From assembly GCA_947652605.1 (NCBI GenBank), contig OX393577.1, forward strand, positions 71,262,108 to 71,326,107: DNA of 64,000 bases, in the 5' to 3' direction. The position numbers and the translations under genes are program-made. The notes under the pieces were generated by a model, which saw only the letters and a program-made list of their open reading frames with translations, was not told the origin of the DNA and did no database searches. Shown one piece after another: positions 53,301 to 64,000 of this stretch (the stretch's first letter is position 1; each line of letters begins with the position of its first letter). The stretch is from Elmis aenea (taxonomy: Eukaryota; Arthropoda; Insecta; Coleoptera; Elmidae).

Positions 53301-56300
53301 AGAAATTTGAACAAAATCGTATGAGCCGTTCTCGAGAAAAATTTTCAAAATTTTTAATTTTTTGAATAATTTTGTAAATTAAATTTTAAAATAGTTGAGA
53401 CAAACAGCATTATACTTAGAAAAATAAACTTAATAACATACTAAAATTTGAACAAAATCGTATGAGCCGTTCTCGAGAAAAATTTTCAAAATTTTTAGTT
53501 TTTTGAATAATTTTGTAAATTAAATTTCAAAATAGTTGAGACAAACGGCATTATACTAAGAAAAATAAACTCAATAACATACTAAAATTTGAACAAAATC
53601 GTATCAGCCGTTTTCGAGAAAAATTTTCAAAATTTTAAATTTTTTGAATAATTTTGTAAATTAAATTTTAAAATAGTTGAGACAAACAGCATTACACTTA
53701 GAAAAATAAACTCAATAACATACTAAAATTTGAACAAAATCGTATAAGCCGTTCTCGAAAAAAATTTTCAAAATTTTTAATTTTTTGAATAACTTTGTAA
53801 ATTACATTTCAAAATAGTTGAGACAAACGGCATTATACTAAGAAAAATAAACTCTATAACATACTAAAATTTGAACAAAATCGTATGAGCCGTTTTCGAG
53901 AAAAATTTTCAAAATTTTAAATTTTTTGAATAACTTTGTAAATTAAATTTCAAAATAGTTGAGACAAACGGCATTATACTAAGAAAAATAAACTCTATAA
54001 CATACTAAAATTTGAACAAAATCGTATGAGCCGTTTTCGAGAAAAATTTTCAAAATTTTCAATTTATTGAATAATTTTGTAAATTAAATTTCAAAATAGT
54101 TGAGACAAACGGCATTATACTTAGAAAAATAAACTCTATAACATACTAAAATTTGAACAAAATGTAACAAGCCGTTTTCGAGAAAAATTTTCAAAATTTT
54201 AAATTTTTTGAATAATTTTGTAAATTAAATTTCAAAATAGTTGAGACAAACGGCATTATACTTAGAAAAATAAACTCTATAACATGCTAAAATTTGAACA
54301 AAATGTAACAAGCTGTTTTCAAAAAAAATTCAAAATTTTTAATTTTTTGAATAATTTTGTAAATTAGACTTCTAAATAGTTGAGACAAACGGCATTATAC
54401 TTGAAAAAATAAACTCTATAACATACTTATATTTGAAAAAAATGTAACGAGCCGTTTTCGAAAAATATTCAAAATTTTTAATTTTTTGAATATTTTTGTA
54501 AATTAAATTTCAAAATAGTTGAGACAAACGGCATTATACTTAAAAAAATAAACTCTATAACATGCTATAATTTGAACAAAATGTAACAAGCCGTTTTCAA
54601 AAAAAAATTTCAAAATTTTTAATTTTTAGAATAATTTTGTAAATTAAATTTCAAAATAGTTGAGACAAACAGCATTATACTTAGAAAAATAAACCTAATA
54701 ACATACAGAAATTTGAACAAAATCGTATGAGCCGTTCTCGAGAAAAATTTTCAAAATTTTTAATTTTTTGAATAATTTTGTAAATTAAATTTTAAAATAG
54801 TTGAGACAAACGGCATTATACTTAGAAAAATAAACTCTATAACATGCTAAAATTTGAACAAAATGTAACAAGCCGTTTTCAAAAAAAATTCAAAATTTTT
54901 AATTTTTTGAATAATTTTGTAAATTAGACTTCTAAATAGTTGAGACAAACGGCATTATACTTGAAAAAATAAACTCTATAACATACTTATATTTGAAAAA
55001 AATGTAACGAGCCGTTTTCGAAAAATATTCAAAATTTTTAATTTTTTGAATATTTTTGTAAATTAAATTTCAAAATAGTTGAGACAAACGGCATTATACT
55101 TAGAAAAATAAACTCTATAACTTACTAAAATTTGAACAAAATCGTATGAGCCGTTCTCGAGAAAAATTTTCAAAATTTTTAATTTTTTGAATAATTTTGT
55201 AAATTAAATTTCAAAATAGTTGAGACAAACGGCATTATACTAAGAAAAATAAACTTAATAACATACTAAAATTTGAACAAAATCGTATGAGCCGTTCTCG
55301 AAAAAAATTTTCAAAATTTTTAATTTTTTGAATAATTTTGTAAATTAAATTTCAAAATAGTTGAGACAAACGGCATTATACTTAGAAAAATAAACTCTAT
55401 AACATGCTAAAATTTGAACAAAATCGTATGAGCCGTTTTCGAGAAAAATTTTCATAATTTTCAATTTATTGAATAATTTTGTAAATTAAATTTCAAAATA
55501 GTTGAGACAAACGGCATTATACTTAGAAAAATAAACTCTATAACATACTAAAATTTGAACAAAATGTAACAAGCCGTTTTCGAGAAAAATTTTCAAAATT
55601 TTAAATTTTTTGAATAATTTTGTAAATTAAATTTCAAAATAGTTGAGACAAACGGCATTATACTTAGAAAAATAAACTCAATAACATGCTAAAATTTGAA
55701 CAAAATGTAACAAGCCGTTTTCAAAAAAAATTCAAAATTTTTAATTTTTTGAATAATTTTGTAAATTAGACTTCTAAATAGTTGAGACAAACGGCATTAT
55801 ACTTGAAAAAATAAACTCTATAACATACTTATATTTGAAAAAAATGTAACGAGCCGTTTTCGAAAAATATTCAAAATTTTTAATTTTTTGAATATTTTTG
55901 TAAATTAAATTTCAAAATAGTTGAGACAAACGGCATTATACTTAAAAAAATAAACTCTATAACATGCTTTAATTTGAACAAAATGTAACAAGCCGTTTTC
56001 AAAAAAAAATTTCAAAATTTTTAATTTTTAGAATAATTTTGTAAATTAAATTTCAAAATAGTTGAGACAAACAGCATTATACTTAGAAAAATAAACCTAA
56101 TAACATACAGAAATTTGAACAAAATCGTATGAGCCGTTCTCGAGAAAAATTTTCAAAATTTTTAATTTTTTGAATAATTTTGTAAATTAAATTTTAAAAT
56201 AGTTGAGACAAACAGCATTATACTTAGAAAAATAAACTTAATAACATACTAAAATTTGAACAAAATCGTATGAGCCGTTCTCGAGAAAAATTTTCAAAAT

Positions 56301-59300
56301 TTTTAGTTTTTTGAATAATTTTGTAAATTAAATTTCAAAATAGTTGAGACAAACGGCATTATACTAAGAAAAATAAACTCAATAACATACTAAAATTTGA
56401 ACAAAATCGTATCAGCCGTTTTCGAGAAAAATTTTCAAAATTTTAAATTTTTTGAATAATTTTGTAAATTAAATTTTAAAATAGTTGAGACAAACAGCAT
56501 TACACTTAGAAAAATAAACTCAATAACATACTAAAATTTGAACAAAATCGTATAAGCCGTTCTCGAAAAAAATTTTCAAAATTTTTAATTTTTTGAATAA
56601 CTTTGTAAATTACATTTCAAAATAGTTGAGACAAACGGCATTATACTAAGAAAAATAAACTCTATAACATACTAAAATTTGAACAAAATCGTATGAGCCG
56701 TTTTCGAGAAAAATTTTCAAAATTTTAAATTTTTTGAATAACTTTGTAAATTAAATTTCAAAATAGTTGAGACAAACGGCATTATACTAAGAAAAATAAA
56801 CTCTATAACATACTAAAATTTGAACAAAATCGTATGAGCCGTTTTCGAGAAAAATTTTCAAAATTTTCAATTTATTGAATAATTTTGTAAATTAAATTTC
56901 AAAATAGTTGAGACAAACGGCATTATACTTAGAAAAATAAACTCTATAACATACTAAAATTTGAACAAAATGTAACAAGCCGTTTTCGAGAAAAATTTTC
57001 AAAATTTTAAATTTTTTGAATAATTTTGTAAATTAAATTTCAAAATAGTTGAGACAAACGGCATTATACTTAGAAAAATAAACTCTATAACATGCTAAAA
57101 TTTGAACAAAATGTAACAAGCCGTTTTCAAAAAAAATTCAAAATTTTTAATTTTTTGAATAATTTTGTAAATTAGACTTCTAAATAGTTGAGACAAACGG
57201 CATTATACTTGAAAAAATAAACTCTATAACATACTTATATTTGAAAAAAATGTAACGAGCCGTTTTCGAAAAATATTCAAAATTTTTAATTTTTTGAATA
57301 TTTTTGTAAATTAAATTTCAAAATAGTTGAGACAAACGGCATTATACTTAAAAAAATAAACTCTATAACATGCTATAATTTGAACAAAATGTAACAAGCC
57401 GTTTTCAAAAAAAAATTTCAAAATTTTTAATTTTTAGAATAATTTTGTAAATTAAATTTCAAAATAGTTGAGACAAACAGCATTATACTTAGAAAAATAA
57501 ACCTAATAACATACAGAAATTTGAACAAAATCGTATGAGCCGTTCTCGAGAAAAATTTTCAAAATTTTTAATTTTTTGAATAATTTTGTAAATTAAATTT
57601 TAAAATAGTTGAGACAAACGGCATTATACTTAGAAAAATAAACTCTATAACATGCTAAAATTTGAACAAAATGTAACAAGCCGTTTTCAAAAAAAATTCA
57701 AAATTTTTAATTTTTTGAATAATTTTGTAAATTAGACTTCTAAATAGTTGAGACAAACGGCATTATACTTGAAAAAATAAACTCTATAACATACTTATAT
57801 TTGAAAAAAATGAAACGAGCCGTTTTCGAAAAATATTCAAAATTTTTAATTTTTTGAATATTTTTGTAAATTAAATTTCAAAATAGTTGAGACAAACAGC
57901 ATTATACTTAGAAAAATAAACTCTATAACTTACTAAAATTTGAACAAAATCGTATGAGCCGTTCTCGAGAAAAATTTTCAAAATTTTTAATTTTTTGAAT
58001 AATTTTGTAAATTAAATTTCAAAATAGTTGAGACAAACGGCATTATACTAAGAAAAATAAACTTAATAACATACTAAAATTTGAACAAAATCGTATGAGC
58101 CGTTCTCGAAAAAAATTTTCAAAATTTTTAATTTTTTGAATAATTTTGTAAATTAAATTTCAAAATAGTTGAGACAAACGGCATTATACTTAGAAAAATA
58201 AACTCTATAACATGCTAAAATTTGAACAAAATCGTATGAGCCGTTTTCGAGAAAAATTTTCAAAATTTTCAATTTATTGAATAATTTTGTAAATTAAATT
58301 TCAAAATAGTTGAGACAAACGGCATTATACTTAGAAAAATAAACTCTATAACATACTAAAATTTGAACAAAATGTAACAAGCCGTTTTCGAGAAAAATTT
58401 TCAAAATTTTAAATTTTTTGAATAATTTTGTAAATTAAATTTCAAAATAGTTGAGACAAACGGCATTATACTTAGAAAAATAAACTCAATAACATGCTAA
58501 AATTTGAACAAAATGTAACAAGCCGTTTTCAAAAAAAATTCAAAATTTTTAATTTTTTGAATAATTTTGTAAATTAGACTTCTAAATAGTTGAGACAAAC
58601 GGCATTATACTTGAAAAAATAAACTCTATAACATACTTATATTTGAAAAAAATGTAACGAGCCGTTTTCGAAAAATATTCAAAATTTTTAATTTTTTGAA
58701 TATTTTTGTAAATTAAATTTCAAAATAGTTGAGACAAACGGCATTATACTTAAAAAAATAAACTCTATAACATGCTTTAATTTGAACAAAATGTAACAAG
58801 CCGTTTTCAAAAAAAAATTTCAAAATTTTTAATTTTTAGAATAATTTTGTAAATTAAATTTCAAAATAGTTGAGACAAACAGCATTATACTTAGAAAAAT
58901 AAACCTAATAACATACAGAAATTTGAACAAAATCGTATGAGCCGTTCTCGAGAAAAATTTTCAAAATTTTCAATTTATTGAATAATTTTGTAAATTAAAT
59001 TTCAAAATAGTTGAGACAAACGGCATTATACTTAGAAAAATAAACTCTATAACATACTAAAATTTGAACAAAATGTAACAAGCCGTTTTCGAGAAAAATT
59101 TTCAAAATTTTAAATTTTTTGAATAATTTTGTAAATTAAATTTCAAAATAGTTGAGACAAACGGCATTATACTTAGAAAAATAAACTCAATAACATGCTA
59201 AAATTTGAACAAAATGTAACAAGCCGTTTTCAAAAAAAATTCAAAATTTTTAATTTTTTGAATAATTTTGTAAATTAGACTTCTAAATAGTTGAGACAAA

Positions 59301-62300
59301 CGGCATTATACTTGAAAAAATAAACTCTATAACATACTTATATTTGAAAAAAATGTAACGAGCCGTTTTCGAAAAATATTCAAAATTTTTAATTTTTTGA
59401 ATATTTTTGTAAATTAAATTTCAAAATAGTTGAGACAAACGGCATTATACTTAAAAAAATAAACTCTATAACATGCTTTAATTTGAACAAAATGTAACAA
59501 GCCGTTTTCAAAAAAAAATTTCAAAATTTTTAATTTTTAGAATAATTTTGTAAATTAAATTTCAAAATAGTTGAGACAAACAGCATTATACTTAGAAAAA
59601 TAAACCTAATAACATACAGAAATTTGAACAAAATCGTATGAGCCGTTCTCGAGAAAAATTTTCAAAATTTTTAATTTTTTGAATAATTTTGTAAATTAAA
59701 TTTTAAAATAGTTGAGACAAACAGCATTATACTTAGAAAAATAAACTTAATAACATACTAAAATTTGAACAAAATCGTATGAGCCGTTCTCGAGAAAAAT
59801 TTTCAAAATTTTTAGTTTTTTGAATAATTTTGTAAATTAAATTTCAAAATAGTTGAGACAAACGGCATTATACTAAGAAAAATAAACTCAATAACATACT
59901 AAAATTTGAACAAAATCGTATCAGCCGTTTTCGAGAAAAATTTTCAAAATTTTAAATTTTTTGAATAATTTTGTAAATTAAATTTTAAAATAGTTGAGAC
60001 AAACAGCATTACACTAAGAAAAATAAACTTAATAACATACTAAAATTTGAACAAAATCGTATGAGCCGTTCTCGAGAAAAATTTTCAAAATTTTTAGTTT
60101 TTTGAATAATTTTGTAAATTAAATTTCAAAATAGTTGAGACAAACGGCATTATACTAAGAAAAATAAACTCAATAACATACTAAAATTTGAACAAAATCG
60201 TATAAGCCGTTCTCGAAAAAAATTTTCAAAATTTTTAATTTTTTGAATAACTTTGTAAATTACATTTCAAAATAGTTGAGACAAACGGCATTATACTAAG
60301 AAAAATAAACTCTATAACATACTAAAATTTGAACAAAATCGTATGAGCCGTTTTCGAGAAAAATTTTCAAAATTTTAAATTTTTTGAATAACTTTGTAAA
60401 TTAAATTTCAAAATAGTTGAGACAAACGGCATTATACTAAGAAAAATAAACTCTATAACATACTAAAATTTGAACAAAATCGTATGAGCCGTTTTCGAGA
60501 AAAATTTTCAAAATTTTCAATTTATTGAATAATTTTGTAAATTAAATTTCAAAATAGTTGAGACAAACGGCATTATACTTAGAAAAATAAACTCTATAAC
60601 ATACTAAAATTTGAACAAAATGTAACAAGCCGTTTTCGAGAAAAATTTTCAAAATTTTAAATTTTTTGAATAATTTTGTAAATTAAATTTCAAAATAGTT
60701 GAGACAAACGGCATTATACTTAGAAAAATAAACTCTATAACATGCTAAAATTTGAACAAAATGTAACAAGCCGTTTTCAAAAAAAATTCAAAATTTTTAA
60801 TTTTTTGAATAATTTTGTAAATTAGACTTCTAAATAGTTGAGACAAACGGCATTATACTTGAAAAAATAAACTCTATAACATACTTATATTTGAAAAAAA
60901 TGTAACGAGCCGTTTTCGAAAAATATTCAAAATTTTTAATTTTTTGAATATTTTTGTAAATTAAATTTCAAAATAGTTGAGACAAACGGCATTATACTTA
61001 AAAAAATAAACTCTATAACATGCTATAATTTGAACAAAATGTAACAAGCCGTTTTCAAAAAAAAATTTCAAAATTTTTAATTTTTAGAATAATTTTGTAA
61101 ATTAAATTTCAAAATAGTTGAGACAAACAGCATTATACTTAGAAAAATAAACCTAATAACATACAGAAATTTGAACAAAATCGTATGAGCCGTTCTCGAG
61201 AAAAATTTTCAAAATTTTTAATTTTTTGAATAATTTTGTAAATTAAATTTTAAAATAGTTGAGACAAACGGCATTATACTTAGAAAAATAAACTCTATAA
61301 CATGCTAAAATTTGAACAAAATGTAACAAGCCGTTTTCAAAAAAAATTCAAAATTTTTAATTTTTTGAATAATTTTGTAAATTAGACTTCTAAATAGTTG
61401 AGACAAACGGCATTATACTTGAAAAAATAAACTCTATAACATACTTATATTTGAAAAAAATGTAACGAGCCGTTTTCGAAAAATATTCAAAATTTTTAAT
61501 TTTTTGAATATTTTTGTAAATTAAATTTCAAAATAGTTGAGACAAACAGCATTATACTTAGAAAAATAAACTCTATAACTTACTAAAATTTGAACAAAAT
61601 CGTATGAGCCGTTCTCGAGAAAAATTTTCAAAATTTTTAATTTTTTGAATAATTTTGTAAATTAAATTTCAAAATAGTTGAGACAAACGGCATTATACTA
61701 AGAAAAATAAACTTAATAACATACTAAAATTTGAACAAAATCGTATGAGCCGTTCTCGAAAAAAATTTTCAAAATTTTTAATTTTTTGAATAATTTTGTA
61801 AATTAAATTTCAAAATAGTTGAGACAAACGGCATTATACTAAGAAAAATAAACTTAATAACATACTAAAATTTGAACAAAATCGTATGAGCCGTTCTCGA
61901 AAAAAATTTTCAAAATTTTTAATTTTTTGAATAATTTTGTAAATTAAATTTCAAAATAGTTGAGACAAACGGCATTATACTTAGAAAAATAAACTCTATA
62001 ACATGCTAAAATTTGAACAAAATCGTATGAGCCGTTTTCGAGAAAAATTTTCAAAATTTTCAATTTATTGAATAATTTTGTAAATTAAATTTCAAAATAG
62101 TTGAGACAAACGGCATTATACTTAGAAAAATAAACTCTATAACATACTAAAATTTGAACAAAATGTAACAAGCCGTTTTCGAGAAAAATTTTCAAAATTT
62201 TAAATTTTTTGAATAATTTTGTAAATTAAATTTCAAAATAGTTGAGACAAACGGCATTATACTTAGAAAAATAAACTCAATAACATGCTAAAATTTGAAC

Positions 62301-64000
62301 AAAATGTAACAAGCCGTTTTCAAAAAAAATTCAAAATTTTTAATTTTTTGAATAATTTTGTAAATTAGACTTCTAAATAGTTGAGACAAACGGCATTATA
62401 CTTGAAAAAATAAACTCTATAACATACTTATATTTGAAAAAAATGTAACGAGCCGTTTTCGAAAAATATTCAAAATTTTTAATTTTTTGAATATTTTTGT
62501 AAATTAAATTTCAAAATAGTTGAGACAAACGGCATTATACTTAAAAAAATAAACTCTATAACATGCTTTAATTTGAACAAAATGTAACAAGCCGTTTTCA
62601 AAAAAAAATTTCAAAATTTTTAATTTTTAGAATAATTTTGTAAATTAAATTTCAAAATAGTTGAGACAAACAGCATTATACTTAGAAAAATAAACCTAAT
62701 AACATACAGAAATTTGAACAAAATCGTATGAGCCGTTCTCGAGAAAAATTTTCAAAATTTTTAATTTTTTGAATAATTTTGTAAATTAAATTTCAAAATA
62801 GTTGAGACAAACGGCATTATACTTAGAAAAATAAACTCTATAACATGCTAAAATTTGAACAAAATCGTATGAGCCGTTTTCGAGAAAAATTTTCAAAATT
62901 TTCAATTTATTGAATAATTTTGTAAATTAAATTTCAAAATAGTTGAGACAAACGGCATTATACTTAGAAAAATAAACTCTATAACATACTAAAATTTGAA
63001 CAAAATGTAACAAGCCGTTTTCGAGAAAAATTTTCAAAATTTTAAATTTTTTGAATAATTTTGTAAATTAAATTTCAAAATAGTTGAGACAAACGGCATT
63101 ATACTTAGAAAAATAAACTCAATAACATGCTAAAATTTGAACAAAATGTAACAAGCCGTTTTCAAAAAAAATTCAAAATTTTTAATTTTTTGAATAATTT
63201 TGTAAATTAGACTTCTAAATAGTTGAGACAAACGGCATTATACTTGAAAAAATAAACTCTATAACATACTTATATTTGAAAAAAATGTAACGAGCCGTTT
63301 TCGAAAAATATTCAAAATTTTTAATTTTTTGAATATTTTTGTAAATTAAATTTCAAAATAGTTGAGACAAACGGCATTATACTTAAAAAAATAAACTCTA
63401 TAACATGCTTTAATTTGAACAAAATGTAACAAGCCGTTTTCAAAAAAAAATTTCAAAATTTTTAATTTTTAGAATAATTTTGTAAATTAAATTTCAAAAT
63501 AGTTGAGACAAACAGCATTATACTTAGAAAAATAAACCTAATAACATACAGAAATTTGAACAAAATCGTATGAGCCGTTCTCGAGAAAAATTTTCAAAAT
63601 TTTTAATTTTTTGAATAATTTTGTAAATTAAATTTTAAAATAGTTGAGACAAACAGCATTATACTTAGAAAAATAAACTTAATAACATACTAAAATTTGA
63701 ACAAAATCGTATGAGCCGTTCTCGAGAAAAATTTTCAAAATTTTTAGTTTTTTGAATAATTTTGTAAATTAAATTTCAAAATAGTTGAGACAAACGGCAT
63801 TATACTAAGAAAAATAAACTCAATAACATACTAAAATTTGAACAAAATCGTATCAGCCGTTTTCGAGAAAAATTTTCAAAATTTTAAATTTTTTGAATAA
63901 TTTTGTAAATTAAATTTTAAAATAGTTGAGACAAACACTTAGAAAAATAAACTCAATAACATACTAAAATTTGAACAAAATCGTATAAGCCGTTCTCGAA
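50341..64000 (+). repeat. Twenty-monomer higher-order repeat (2808 bp), with expanded last units
   Basis: The private marker CTTACTAAAATTTG occurs at 52313, 55121 and 57929, each 2808 bp apart, then at 61579 (3650 bp). A second marker, GCTTTAATTTG, at 53158, 55966 and 58774 gives the same 2808 shift. The 842-bp excess in the last interval equals six monomers. Compared by eye, units look nearly identical. Confidence 0.9.

Larger units (their letters stand above)
30670..64000 (+). repeat. Satellite B: ~141-bp AT-rich tandem array, >33 kb
   Basis: A head-to-tail array, all in one orientation, running off the window end. One marker, GAGACAAAC, recurs every ~140-141 bases (for example 33664, 33805, 33946, 34087), with a few ~151-base copies at the left edge. 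About 235 monomers are present. Two sequence classes differ in the middle: TGTAACAAGCCGTTTTC and TCGTATGAGCCGTTCTCGAG. A monomer contains several A/T tracts and no usable ORF. Copies at the gene side are most divergent; later parts are arranged in higher-order repeats listed separately. Possible pericentromeric or centromeric satellite (inference). Confidence 0.97.

Noticed and set aside
30670..64000. CRISPR array
   Set aside because: There are no unique spacers; the whole ~141-bp period is repeated, the context is eukaryotic and no cas genes exist.
30670..64000. Telomeric repeat tract
   Set aside because: No TTAGG or similar short telomere repeat is present; the period is ~141 bp.

Overview
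This is eukaryotic DNA, almost certainly from an insect and perhaps a beetle (the order is a guess). It is AT-rich, has many short spliced introns, and carries animal-specific genes and insect-type transposon relics. It splits into a gene-bearing part (about 1-29.2 kb) and a satellite part (about 29.9 kb to the end, still open at base 64000).

Gene part. Four conserved genes can be modelled exon by exon. Fibrillarin (+, three coding exons, 242-1502) is the box C/D snoRNP 2'-O-methyltransferase. Genghis Khan/MRCK (-, 28 coding exons, 20497 down to 5698, 1737 residues) is a Cdc42-effector kinase with kinase, coiled-coil, C1, PH, CNH and CRIB parts all readable. Lines (+, 22333-25098, one coding exon) is the LINS/Lines segmentation regulator, divergent from the kinase gene. 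NC2-alpha/DRAP1 (-, 29154 down to 28245, three exons) is the histone-fold transcription repressor subunit. Its second intron reads only as a U12-type AT-AC intron. These genes are housekeeping or developmental and do not form a pathway; they simply share a neighbourhood.

Transposon relics lie between and inside the genes. A 1.3-kb hAT-like element has a long foldback element nested in it (4188-5497). A mariner-type relic with long inverted arms sits in the largest kinase intron (12161-13232). A dead non-LTR retrotransposon tail (26022-27451) is split by a 1-kb element with an 8-bp target duplication.

Satellite part. Under 1 kb beyond the NC2-alpha start codon, about four copies of a ~195-bp repeat (29917-30669) abut, without spacer, a head-to-tail array of a ~141-bp AT-rich satellite (30670-64000, roughly 235 copies). 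The array is layered. Its gene-side edge has divergent copies, one sequence class only, and a hAT MITE insertion. Further in, a second class (TCGTATGAGCC...CTCGAG) appears and copies are organised into successive higher-order repeats of 5, 18, 14-15 and 20 monomers. The 20-monomer units (2808 bp) show conserved marker spacing, as expected from recent unequal exchange. The window therefore crosses from genes into satellite heterochromatin, possibly pericentromeric (inference).
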